Part shown: positions 1 through 9,153 of the stretch, piece after piece
Numbering within the stretch: position 1 is the first letter of the stretch
How the letters are laid out: every line of letters begins with the position of its first letter
NCBI RefSeq assembly: GCF_019704135.1
Contig: NZ_AP024355.1
Span: forward strand, 4,285,034-4,349,033
From: Desulfuromonas versatilis
Lineage (GTDB): Bacteria > Desulfobacterota > Desulfuromonadia > Desulfuromonadales > NIT-T3
Length of the DNA stretch: 64,000 nt
Direction: 5' to 3'
Translations under genes and position numbers: made by a program
Notes under the pieces: generated by a model
The model's input: the letters and a program-made list of their open reading frames with translations, nothing else
The model's database searches: none
Told to the model about the DNA's origin: nothing

Positions 1-1170
1 ACCTTCAATTTCCCCCCGGAGCGGGGCAAGAACCTGCTGCGGCTGCTGGCCCGGCACGCCCCCCAGGTCCATTTTCACCTGGAGGCCAAGGCGGATTTTC
101 TCGACCGGGAGACCGCCAGGCTGCTTGCCGACACCCCCTGCTCGGTGCAGATCGGGCTGCAGTCGGCCCGCCCCGAGGTACTGCGCAACATTCACCGCAA
201 CCTGGACCTGGCGGCCTTCGGCCGCCGGCTGCAGCAGCTCGGCGCCGAGGGGGTGACCTTTGGCCTCGACCTGATCTACGGCCTGCCGGGCGACGATCAC
301 CAGGGTTTTCGCCACAGCCTGAACACCGCGCTGGGCTTCGCCCCCAACCACCTGGACATGTTCGCCCTGGCGGTGCTGCCCGGCACCCCCCTGCACCGCG
401 ACCGGGAGCGTTTCGGCATCGTCGCCGAGGAGCAGCCCCCCTACCGGGTCCTGGGCAGCGCCAGCTGCCCGCCCGCCGACCTGGAACGCAGCCGCAGCCT
501 GGCCGCGGCCGCCGACCTGTTTTACAACGTCGGCCGGGCGGTGGCATTTTTCCCCGCCCTGCTCAAGGCCACCGGGACCCAGCCGGCGGAGTTTCTCGAA
601 GGGTTCGCCGAGTGGGCCCTGGGCCCGGGCGGGGTGGAGTCCTCCCGCTTCCTGGATGCCCTGCCGTGGAAGCCCGCCGCAGTGCTGGCGCTCCAGGAGG
701 GCTACGTCACCGAACGCCTGCGCCGCGCCGGGCGCGAGGAGCTGGTCCCGGCGGCCCTCGACCTGATGCGCTACCATTTCCACTACGCCGAGACCCTGCT
801 CGGCCCCGAGACCCTCCCCCTGAAGGGGAAAACCCCGCGCGGCCAGCAGCTGTGGAACACTCCGCTGCGTACCGCCGGTTCGTTGCGCCTGGTGCCGTTC
901 AACTATGAGATACTCGAGATGGTTGAGCTGGGGGACATCGACCTGGCGGAGCTGGCCGCCATGTTCCGCCCGGTGGGTTCGATGGTGCTCTTCGTGCGGC
1001 GGGGGGACCAGGTGTTCTGCGAGTCGCTGGTGGAGGACTTTGCCCGGCTGCTCGGCGGCTGTCAAAAAAAGAGAGCGCCGAAGGAGATCTTCGGCGCCAG
1101 CCTTTCCAGCCGCGAAGGCGCCGAAATCGTCGAGTTCGCCGTGGCGGAGGGGTTTTTGGTGAGGGGCTAG
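1..1170 (+). CDS. B12-binding-type radical SAM protein, C-terminal part (DUF4080)
   Basis: The reading frame is open from base 1, so the N-terminus, including any cobalamin-binding domain and the CxxxCxxC cluster motif, lies outside the window. The visible part starts in the second half of a radical SAM TIM barrel. It shows the late-barrel motif IQ/V-IGLQS (about residues 50-55 of the visible part), then DLIYGLPGD and the VLPGTPLHRDRERFGI stretch typical of anaerobic radical SAM enzymes. The remaining ~220 residues match the layout of the DUF4080 C-terminal region found on B12-binding radical SAM proteins. The substrate is unknown. A heptanucleotide array begins at the base after the stop codon. 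Confidence 0.75.
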   Translation, partial: TFNFPPERGKNLLRLLARHAPQVHFHLEAKADFLDRETARLLADTPCSVQIGLQSARPEVLRNIHRNLDLAAFGRRLQQLGAEGVTFGLDLIYGLPGDDHQGFRHSLNTALGFAPNHLDMFALAVLPGTPLHRDRERFGIVAEEQPPYRVLGSASCPPADLERSRSLAAAADLFYNVGRAVAFFPALLKATGTQPAEFLEGFAEWALGPGGVESSRFLDALPWKPAAVLALQEGYVTERLRRAGREELVPAALDLMRYHFHYAETLLGPETLPLKGKTPRGQQLWNTPLRTAGSLRLVPFNYEILEMVELGDIDLAELAAMFRPVGSMVLFVRRGDQVFCESLVEDFARLLGGCQKKRAPKEIFGASLSSREGAEIVEFAVAEGFLVRG

Positions 1171-1268
1171 GGCCGTGGGCCGTGGGCCGTAAAACGTAAT
1201 GGGTAATGGGTAATGGGTGTACGCCTCACGCCTCACGCCTCACGCCTCACGCCTCACGCCTCACGCGT
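1171..1268. repeat. Phase-locked heptanucleotide tandem array (14 units)
   Basis: Fourteen consecutive 7-bp words run without a phase break from the base after the upstream stop: GGCCGTG x2, GGCCGTA, AAACGTA, ATGGGTA x2, ATGGGTG, TACGCCT, CACGCCT x5, CACGCGT. The words change gradually while the 7-bp period is kept. It resembles the short tandem heptamer repeats (STRR) described in cyanobacteria. Confidence 0.85.
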
Positions 1269-1270
1269 CC

Positions 1271-2623
1271 CTAGCCTTTAAGCAACAAATCCACAAACCC
1301 CTTGTACGTCTCGCGCTTGCGTTCCGAGGCTTCGTAGAGGCCGGAGGAGAACAGGGCGGTGGCGGCGTGTTCGGCCATCATGGAGAAGAGCTGGTGGTCG
1401 ACGGGGGCGAACTTCTCCTTCTGCACGAACAGCCGGTAGATGGCCAGCACGCCGGTGGTCTGGTCGTGGATCTTCAGGGGGACGGCGGCCAGGGGGGCGG
1501 CGGGGTCGTCGGAGCCCTGCACCACGGATCCCTCCAGCAGGAAGGTGGGACCGCCGGCGGCCACGCTGCCGAGGATCCCTTCCCCGGCGCTGACCTCGGG
1601 AAACTCCGCGCCCTCGAACCCCTCGGCGGCTTCCAGGCGCAGCCGGCTGGAATCCTTTTCCTGCAGCAGCAGGGCGAATTTTTCGGCGCCGACGAAATTG
1701 ATCACCACCTCCTTGATGATCTCAACCACCTGGCCCCGGTCGAGGACCGAGTGCAGCCGGGAGGAGGCCACGTAGAGGTTGGTGAGGTTGTTGTTGATCT
1801 CCTCGATCTGCACGATCTGCTCGGCGAACTCGCGGTTCTCGGTTTCCAGCTCGGCGATCCTGCGGCGCAGCCGGCGGTTTTCATCCTCCAGGGCCAGGAA
1901 ACGCGGGTCGGAGACCTGTTCGGCCACCCCCTGGGCGGCCGGCTCCGGGCTCTCCAGACCCTGGTTGACCAGCTCCTCCAGCGCCCGGACACCCTGGGGC
2001 TCGGGGGCCACGAAATAGATCCCCATGCCGCCCTCGGGCCCCTCCTGGACCCGCTTGACCTTGCCGAGGACCGGCAGCTGGCGGCCGTCGGGCAGTTCGA
2101 GGCGCAGCTCCACGGGGCTGCCTACCGCCAGGCTGGTGGAGCTTTTCACATAGATGCCGTTGCGCGAGATGTCCCGGGCCGTGGCGCTGAGGCTTTTGTC
2201 GCGGCTCTTCAGCTGCACCCGCAGGGTTGCCGGCACCCGGGTGGCGGTGCGCCCCCTGACCCCGCCGAGCACCCGCTGAACCTTCTCCAGCAGGTCGTTT
2301 TTGTTGACCGGCTTGGTGATGTAGTCGTCGCAGCCGGCCGCGAGGCATCGGCCGATCTCCTCTTCCTTGCCCGCCGCGGTGACCATGATCACCGGCAGGT
2401 CGCGCCAGCGGGTGCTGGCCCGCAGTTCGCGGCAGATCTCGTCGCCGTCGCGGCCCGGCATGTAGAGGTCGAGCAGCAGCAGGTCCGGTTCGGCTTCCAC
2501 CAGCCCGGCGAGCGCCTCCTCGCCGTTGGCGGCGGTCACCACCCGGTGTCCGGCCCCCTCGAGAAAGGACTTCTCCAGTTCCAGAAACAGCTTGACGTCG
2601 TCGACCAGAAGAATGGTTGCCAT
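1271..2623 (-). CDS. Response regulator with REC, PilZ and GAF domains
   Basis: This is a 450-residue cytoplasmic signalling protein. Residues 1-118 form a receiver domain with the acidic pair at 8-9, phospho-acceptor D52 (LLLLDLYMPGRDG) and K104 (ITKP). Residues ~125-225 are a PilZ domain with the c-di-GMP-binding RxxxR (R125-TAT-R129) and (D/N)xSxxG (D151-I-S-R-N-G) motifs. A coiled coil (~240-285) leads into a GAF-like domain (~290-430). There is no kinase, GGDEF or DNA-binding output, so it probably integrates phosphorylation and c-di-GMP through protein contacts. A GGGAG lies 9 nt before the ATG. A strong hairpin separates it from the upstream thioredoxin-like gene, so it may be transcribed alone. 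Confidence 0.85.
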   Translation of the reverse strand: MATILLVDDVKLFLELEKSFLEGAGHRVVTAANGEEALAGLVEAEPDLLLLDLYMPGRDGDEICRELRASTRWRDLPVIMVTAAGKEEEIGRCLAAGCDDYITKPVNKNDLLEKVQRVLGGVRGRTATRVPATLRVQLKSRDKSLSATARDISRNGIYVKSSTSLAVGSPVELRLELPDGRQLPVLGKVKRVQEGPEGGMGIYFVAPEPQGVRALEELVNQGLESPEPAAQGVAEQVSDPRFLALEDENRRLRRRIAELETENREFAEQIVQIEEINNNLTNLYVASSRLHSVLDRGQVVEIIKEVVINFVGAEKFALLLQEKDSSRLRLEAAEGFEGAEFPEVSAGEGILGSVAAGGPTFLLEGSVVQGSDDPAAPLAAVPLKIHDQTTGVLAIYRLFVQKEKFAPVDHQLFSMMAEHAATALFSSGLYEASERKRETYKGFVDLLLKG

Positions 2624-2682
2624 GCCTGTGCGCTCCCGTTGCCAGGGATTAGTTCGATTTTCTTGGGAGATGATGCAAAAGT

Positions 2683-2713
2683 CAGGCCCCCCTTTCGGGG
2701 AAAGGGGGGCCTG
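2683..2713 (-). terminator. Rho-independent terminator after the thioredoxin-like gene
   Basis: There is a perfect 13-bp stem (CAGGCCCCCCTTT / AAAGGGGGGCCTG) with a 5-nt loop. On the minus strand it is followed by ACTTTTGC. It sits between the stop of the 2758-3033 gene and the start of the REC-PilZ-GAF gene. Confidence 0.7.
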
Positions 2714-2757
2714 GATGAGGTTGAGGAAAAATTCGGTCCGCGCGGAGCCGCGACGGC

Positions 2758-3033
2758 TCAGGCTACTTCCTGAAGCCGTCGCCGGTATCTTGGCCGTTCG
2801 ACAAGCAGACTGGTGATTTCGCTAACTTCGGGAACCCGCCCGGCGATCCGGACGCAATCGTCGATCAACAGCGCCGGCGACACATAGACCCGGTTGTCGA
2901 TCATTTTGCGCCGGTCCCTGAACAGGTGCACTTCGGCTTCCACGCCGAGATTCGCCAGCGCGTCGCGTACGTTCTTGAGAGTCATTTCGCAGCGGCCACC
3001 GCTCTCAGGCTTGCAGAGGATATCGATTCTCAT
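2758..3033 (-). CDS. Small thioredoxin-fold protein without a CxxC active site
   Basis: The 91 residues have the pattern of glutaredoxin/thioredoxin-like mini-proteins: an N-terminal strand (MRIDILCKP), a helix (NVRDALANLGVEAEVHLF), then SPALLIDD with the cis-Pro-type SPAL segment and GRVPEVSEI near the end. The usual CxxC is replaced: cysteines lie at about positions 7 and 15 (CKPESGGRC), so a classical dithiol is absent, though the pair could still bind a ligand or form a disulfide. AAGG lies upstream of the ATG. It has its own sigma-70-like promoter with a 20-bp inverted repeat over the predicted start of transcription. Function unknown. Confidence 0.7.
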   Translation of the reverse strand: MRIDILCKPESGGRCEMTLKNVRDALANLGVEAEVHLFRDRRKMIDNRVYVSPALLIDDCVRIAGRVPEVSEITSLLVERPRYRRRLQEVA

Positions 3034-3076
3034 AATGCCCTACCTTCCTGCCAATGTGGGTGGGAGGTGTCCAGGC

Positions 3077-3096
3077 CCAAAATGTGACCATTTTGG
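3077..3096. promoter_or_regulatory. Perfect inverted repeat, probable operator
   Basis: CCAAAATG-TGAC-CATTTTGG is an exact 8-bp palindrome. It lies at and just downstream of the predicted +1 of the leftward promoter for the thioredoxin-like gene, a position where a repressor would block initiation. No family can be assigned from the sequence alone. Confidence 0.55.
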
Positions 3097-3100
3097 TTAC

Positions 3101-3128
3101 ATTATAAACAAATCGCCATATCATGCAA
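3101..3128 (-). promoter_or_regulatory. Sigma-70-type promoter for the thioredoxin-like gene
   Basis: On the minus strand, TTGCAT (3128-3123), a 16-nt spacer and TATAAT (3106-3101). The -10 is a perfect match and the -35 matches at 4 of 6 positions (the first three, TTG, and the final A/T region imperfectly). It lies ~70 bp upstream of the ATG at 3033. Confidence 0.55.
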
Positions 3129-3150
3129 GTTTTTTCCTGGCCTTTTCCCA

Positions 3151-3198
3151 GTCACGAGTCACCAGTCACGGCCCAAAGCCTTTCCCAGTCACGGCCCT
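3151..3198. repeat. Short heptamer repeat (GTCACGR words)
   Basis: GTCACGA, GTCACCA and GTCACGG are in 7-bp register, followed after 16 bp by another GTCACGG. A closely similar string occurs at 29672-29706, so this is a dispersed element. It sits just beyond the stop of the MshEN-REC gene. Confidence 0.6.
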
Positions 3199-3200
3199 CC

Positions 3201-4067
3201 TCACCGCGGCGGCGGCCCGCCGGGGCCGTAGGTGACCCGCAGGGCCCTGCGCACCCGGGCGCCGAGCCGTACGGGGTTGATCGGCTTGGGGATGAAGTCG
3301 AAGTAGCCGGCGTCGAGCAGCTTGGCCTCCTCCTCGGGGGCCGACTTGGAGGAAAGGGCCATGACCGGGATGTTGCGGGTGGTGTTGTTGGCCTGCAGCG
3401 CCCGGAACATCTCGAAGCCGTCCATCCGCGGCATCACCGTGTCGGAGATGATCAGGTGCGGCGGGTTCTGGCAGGCGAGCTTGAGGCCGTCGGCGCCGTT
3501 GGCCGCTTCGACGGTATTGTACCCCTCGCGCTTGAGGGCCGCCAGGATCGCCGAACGCACCAGCTCCTGGTCGTCCACCACCAGGATGGTCCACCAGTCC
3601 GCGGTCTCCTGCCCCTCGGGCTCATTGGGCCGACCGCCCAGGTAGTGCTGATGAACCGCGGCCTGGATCTCCCCGGCGGTGGTCACGCAGGGGGCAACCC
3701 GCAGCCCGGTCTGGAAGCTGAGGTTGTCGATGACGTCCATGTCCAGGGGGTTGACCATGGCCAGGTACAGGGTCTTGCCCTCGCGCTTGAGCGGGAAAAT
3801 GCTCAGCTTGAGGGCCGTCTCGCTGGGGACCAGCTTGAGGATATCCTCGGGAAAGCTGTACTTGGCGAGGTTTTGGACCGTCTTGAAGCCGAACTGGCGG
3901 GCCAGGGCCACGGCGGTGTCCCGCTCGGAGACCACCCCCATATCCTCCAGCACCTGCCCCAGGCGCTTGCCGGTACTTTTCTGGACCTGCAGGGCCTTGT
4001 CCAGCACCTCCTGGCTGACCACCTTGGCCTCGACCAGGATTTCCCCAAACCGTTTGCGTTTGCTCAT
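3201..4067 (-). CDS. MshEN-domain response regulator
   Basis: The 288 residues combine two modules. Residues ~1-150 match the N-terminal domain of type II secretion/type IV pilus ATPases (MshEN/GspE-N), with the segments FGEILVEAKVVSQEVLDKAL, LGQVLEDMGVVSERD and LKLSIFPLKREGKTLYLAMVNPLD. MshEN domains are known c-di-GMP receptors. Residues ~157-280 are a receiver domain with VVDD, phospho-acceptor Asp in LIISDTVMPRMDG and Lys in FIPKP. No ATPase domain follows, so this is a stand-alone sensor/adaptor, perhaps linked to pilus or secretion control. It is the second regulator here that pairs REC with a possible c-di-GMP module. Confidence 0.8.
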   Translation of the reverse strand: MSKRKRFGEILVEAKVVSQEVLDKALQVQKSTGKRLGQVLEDMGVVSERDTAVALARQFGFKTVQNLAKYSFPEDILKLVPSETALKLSIFPLKREGKTLYLAMVNPLDMDVIDNLSFQTGLRVAPCVTTAGEIQAAVHQHYLGGRPNEPEGQETADWWTILVVDDQELVRSAILAALKREGYNTVEAANGADGLKLACQNPPHLIISDTVMPRMDGFEMFRALQANNTTRNIPVMALSSKSAPEEEAKLLDAGYFDFIPKPINPVRLGARVRRALRVTYGPGGPPPR

Positions 4068-4240
4068 CAGCGCCTCACTGGCTGTTCATTACCGGGACTT
4101 ATGACAGACTCACCGGTTATGTCGATGCAAGATTTCTTCCAGCTTTGCGAAAAATCCGCCGGTCAAGGGGACTGGCTCCGCATGCCGGATAAAATCTGAA
4201 TTAGCCCCTTGTTCAAGACTTTCAACACCAAAATCAAAGA
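4068..4240. other. Noncoding stretch upstream of the MshEN-REC gene
   Basis: No convincing gene is seen. It holds the upstream region of the MshEN-REC gene (a GAGG lies before its ATG at 4067) and leads directly into the tandem repeat block. Confidence 0.5.
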
Positions 4241-4636
4241 CATTAATCGAACGCAGATGGACGCAGATGGACGCAGACAAGAGCAAAAACAAACCCTTGG
4301 TTCCAAGTTTTAGATTTTATCTGCGTGCATCCGCCTTTATCTGCGTTCGACAAAAAGGTTTTCCAGACCCAAAGCAAAGGCATTATTAGAACGCAGATGG
4401 CCGCAGATGGCCGCAGACAAGAGCAGGATCAAAACCTAGATTCCAGGTTTAGATTTTATCTGCGTGCATCCGCCTTTATCTGCGTTCGACAAAAAGGTTT
4501 TCCAGACCCAAAGCAAAGGCATTATTAGAACGCAGATGGCCGCAGAGGGACGCAGACAAGAGCAAAGACAAACCCTTGGTCCTATGTTTTTGATTTCATC
4601 TGCGCGCATCCGCCTTTATCTGCGTTCGACAAAAAG
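4241..4636. repeat. Three tandem ~140-bp units built on CGCAGATGG words
   Basis: Three copies start near 4241, 4381 and 4520 (period 139-140 bp). Each copy has a left arm of ACGCAGATGG-type 10-mers and a right arm reading TCTGCG...CCGCCTTTATCTGCGTTCG, so each can fold into a long imperfect hairpin. Copies differ at scattered positions, including the middle of the hairpin. This is a dispersed REP/MITE-like element with no coding capacity, between the ClpB stop and the MshEN-REC gene. Confidence 0.85.
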
Positions 4637-4705
4637 CCTTTAAAGGTCAAACCTCTCGGCGAAATTGATTTTGCCTTTGCCGCTCAAGTGGACTGGCCCC
4701 GCCGC

Positions 4706-7351
<2,646 letters not shown>

Positions 7352-7383
7352 GGCGTTCCTTTCCTGTTGCGAAACTGGACTGC

Positions 7384-7410
7384 TCCCCTCCCCCTTCAAG
7401 GGGGAGGGAG
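7384..7410 (-). other. GC-rich hairpin in the clpB leader
   Basis: CCCTCCCCCTT and AAGGGGGAGGG are directly facing and lie ~35 nt upstream of the clpB start. It could be a weak attenuator or RNA structure in the 5' leader. No U-run follows, so it is not a typical terminator. Confidence 0.35.
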
Positions 7411-7441
7411 ATAACAGCCTGTTGCAGGCTACGATCAATTA

Positions 7442-7474
7442 TAAAAGGCCGGAGCGGAATTTCCGCCCCGGCCC
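7442..7474 (-). terminator. Probable terminator after hsp20
   Basis: On the minus strand there is a 13-bp stem with one mismatch (GGCCGGGGCGGAA / TTCCGCTCCGGCC, very short loop), followed by TTTTATAATT. It lies ~20 bp after the stop of the 7493-7894 gene. Confidence 0.65.
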
Positions 7475-7492
7475 TGTTTTCTCCCCGACCTC

Positions 7493-7894
7493 TTAGTGGA
7501 CCGAGGTGACCTCGATGCGCCGCGGCCGGGCGGCGGCGGCTTTGGGCAGCTTGAGGGTCAGCACCCCGTCCTTGAGTTCGGCGCTGGAGTGCTCGGAATC
7601 GAGGCCGTCGGGCAGCTGGAAGCGGCGGTAGTAGCCGGGGATGGAGAACTCGTGGTAGACGTTGCCGTTCCCCTGGGGCTTGCCGGTGCGCCCTTCGAGG
7701 GTCAGCACCCCCTTGTCGATGCCGATCTCCAGGTTCTCCTTCGCCACTCCCGGCAGGTCGGCGACCAGGGTCAGGCCGTTTTCGGTTTCGAAGATATCCA
7801 CGGCGGGGGTCAGGTAGCGTTCCCCGGCGCGGGTCGCCTCGTTGCGAACCGGGCTGGCGGTTTCGGTTTTCACGGTCATGTTCTTGTCGGTCAT
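7493..7894 (-). CDS. Small heat-shock protein, Hsp20/alpha-crystallin family
   Basis: The 133-residue protein has an alpha-crystallin domain from about residue 35 to 125: PAVDIFETENGLTLVADLPG near its start, the GVLTLEGR strand, the FSIPGYYRRFQLP segment, and GVLTLKLPKAAAARPRRIEV at the end. It is an ATP-independent holdase that passes clients to ClpB/DnaK. AGGAG sits 7 nt before the ATG at 7894. It lies 69 bp downstream of a second hsp20 gene in the same orientation, so the two are likely co-transcribed. Confidence 0.93.
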   Translation of the reverse strand: MTDKNMTVKTETASPVRNEATRAGERYLTPAVDIFETENGLTLVADLPGVAKENLEIGIDKGVLTLEGRTGKPQGNGNVYHEFSIPGYYRRFQLPDGLDSEHSSAELKDGVLTLKLPKAAAARPRRIEVTSVH

Positions 7895-7913
7895 GGCTAA
7901 TCTCCTAATAATT

Positions 7914-7955
7914 CAGTGGTCCGTGGACAGTGGGCTGTGATCAGTGGCCTGTACG
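7914..7955. repeat. Heptamer repeat between the two hsp20 genes
   Basis: Six 7-bp words in register: CAGTGGT, CCGTGGA, CAGTGGG, CTGTGAT, CAGTGGC, CTGTACG. This can also be read as three 14-bp units. It is the same class of element as at 1171 and 43155. Confidence 0.7.
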
Positions 7956-7963
7956 CTTGAGTC

Positions 7964-8416
7964 TCAGCCGACCTGGACTTCGATCCGCTTCGGCTTGGCC
8001 GCTTCGGCCTTGGGCAGGGTCACCCGCAGCACGCCGTCGTGGTACTCGGCCTTGACCTTGTCGCTGTCGATGTCCACCGGGATGTCGATGGTGCGCAGGA
8101 ACTTGCCGGCGCCCCGCTCGCGGCGATGCCAGGCGGTGACCTTTTCCTCGGCGGTGGTTTCCTTGCGCTCACCGGACAGGGTCAGGGTCCCCTTGACCAC
8201 GGTCATCTCCAGCTGCTTCGGGTCGATGCCGGGAATCAGCGCGTCGACGTAGAAGTTGTTGCTGTCCTCGCGCAGGTTGATGCGGGGGAAGCGGCTTACT
8301 CCCGGACCCGGCAGAAAGGTCGGGTCGAGCAGCCGGCCAAAGCCCGAGCTGCGCAGCACGTCATCCATTTCACGACGGAAGGTTTCCATTTCTCTGAACA
8401 GATCCCAGGTTGCCAT
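7964..8416 (-). CDS. Small heat-shock protein, Hsp20/alpha-crystallin family
   Basis: This 150-residue protein begins MATWDLFREMETFRREMDDV, a standard Hsp20 N-terminal region. It continues into an alpha-crystallin domain (FPRINLREDSNNFYVDALIPG, GTLTLSGERK, RGAGKFLRTIDIP, GVLRVTLPKAEAAKPKRIEV). The start at 8416 is fixed by AGGAGGATAAAGACT directly before the ATG; the open frame runs further upstream without homology. It is the first gene of the hsp20-hsp20-clpB group. Upstream lie a -24/-12-like sequence and two copies of a 12-bp palindrome. Confidence 0.94.
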   Translation of the reverse strand: MATWDLFREMETFRREMDDVLRSSGFGRLLDPTFLPGPGVSRFPRINLREDSNNFYVDALIPGIDPKQLEMTVVKGTLTLSGERKETTAEEKVTAWHRRERGAGKFLRTIDIPVDIDSDKVKAEYHDGVLRVTLPKAEAAKPKRIEVQVG

Positions 8417-8488
8417 AGTCTTTATCCTCCTGTTGGGGTTGATGGTTTTTTGCGGCCCGTTGCGGGCTGCGTGTTTGCCCAACAGTAT

Positions 8489-8504
8489 TTCAACGCTCGT
8501 GCCA
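8489..8504 (-). promoter_or_regulatory. Possible sigma-54 (-24/-12) promoter for hsp20
   Basis: The minus strand reads TGGCACGAGCGTTGAA. This matches the TGGCACG-N4-TTGC consensus except that the -12 GC is GA, a normally conserved position. It lies ~73 nt upstream of the hsp20 ATG. No sigma-32 -10 box (CCCCAT) is visible downstream of the TTGAAA alternative. Confidence 0.35.
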
Positions 8505-8573
8505 GTCCTTGGCAGGCAAATTTTTGCAATAATTTTGTGTATTTACAATATTAATGGATTTGCCTTCTCGAGT

Positions 8574-8619
8574 TGCGACGTCGCAGGTGGCTGTTGCAAG
8601 GGGGGCCTGCGACGTCGCA
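8574..8619. promoter_or_regulatory. Pair of identical 12-bp palindromes upstream of hsp20
   Basis: TGCGACGTCGCA is perfectly self-complementary and occurs at 8574-8585 and 8608-8619, 34 bp apart. Both lie upstream of the possible -24/-12 element, at the distance expected of activator sites. They could equally be repressor operators for an unseen promoter. Confidence 0.5.
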
Positions 8620-8646
8620 GCAATCGGAGGGGTGTCGCAAGCGCAG

Positions 8647-8676
8647 GTGGGCGAACACATAGGTTCGCCCCTACCA
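8647..8676. repeat. Dispersed GGGCGAAC...GTTCGCCC element
   Basis: GTGGGCGAACACATAGG is followed by TTCGCCCCTACCA. Related copies are at 37861 (at the end of the RND permease gene) and 46235 (a double copy). It is a short palindromic dispersed repeat with no coding capacity. Confidence 0.65.
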
Positions 8677-8825
8677 ATCAAACGACGGCGCCGTACCCCA
8701 GATGCCCTGGCTGCAGATGAGACCTATGGCTCAAAAAGTAAGGCAGCTGGCGGGACGCGACCTGCCGGTTTTGAATAAATTTGGAGGAGGGAAAGAAGAC
8801 AGAAAGAAACTTCAGGAAAGGAGAT
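8677..8825. other. Noncoding stretch
   Basis: No supported gene, promoter or repeat is seen between the dispersed element and the terminator of the small membrane protein gene. Confidence 0.4.
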
Positions 8826-8860
8826 CCCGGGTGCGGATCGTCGGCAGATCCGCACCCGGG
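8826..8860 (-). terminator. Rho-independent terminator after the small membrane protein gene
   Basis: A perfect 14-bp stem (CCCGGGTGCGGATC / GATCCGCACCCGGG) with a 7-nt loop. On the minus strand it is followed by TCTCCTTTCC. It lies 15 bp after the stop at 8876. Confidence 0.7.
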
Positions 8861-8875
8861 ACGAAAGGATGGATT

Positions 8876-9079
8876 TCAGGCCATGGCAACGAAGGCAAAC
8901 TTGACCAGGTAGGCCACGCCGAAAGTCAGCATGGCGACCATCAGCGGGGCATGCAGGTTCGCCACCCAGGCATCACTGACCCAGAAAGGCTTAACGGCCA
9001 GGCGGGTGGCCTTGTAAGTGACGAAGAACAACAGGACGGTGAAACAGAGCAGCGCGATTCCGGCAAGCAGAAAACCCAT
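8876..9079 (-). CDS. Small two-helix membrane protein
   Basis: The 67-residue product has two hydrophobic segments (about 2-22, GFLLAGIALLCFTVLLFFVT, and 42-64) joined by a polar loop with WVSDAWVANLHAP. The start at 9079 is chosen because AAGGAG lies 8 nt before it; a longer frame to 9115 has no such site. It follows the histidine kinase gene by 74 bp in the same orientation, so it may belong to that operon. No family recognised. Confidence 0.6.
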   Translation of the reverse strand: MGFLLAGIALLCFTVLLFFVTYKATRLAVKPFWVSDAWVANLHAPLMVAMLTFGVAYLVKFAFVAMA

Positions 9080-9153
9080 GACCGATCTCCTTGGGGTAAA
9101 TAGGGTTGCCGCCAAGGTAGCACCGCCAGGATTGCCGGATTCTTTCTACTCCA

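Noticed and set aside
4241-4636. CRISPR array
   Set aside because: The units are ~140 bp with no short constant repeat separated by unique spacers, only three copies exist, and no cas gene is nearby.
8489-8504. Sigma-32 heat-shock promoter before hsp20
   Set aside because: A TTGAAA is present but no CCCCAT-type -10 lies 13-15 bp downstream.
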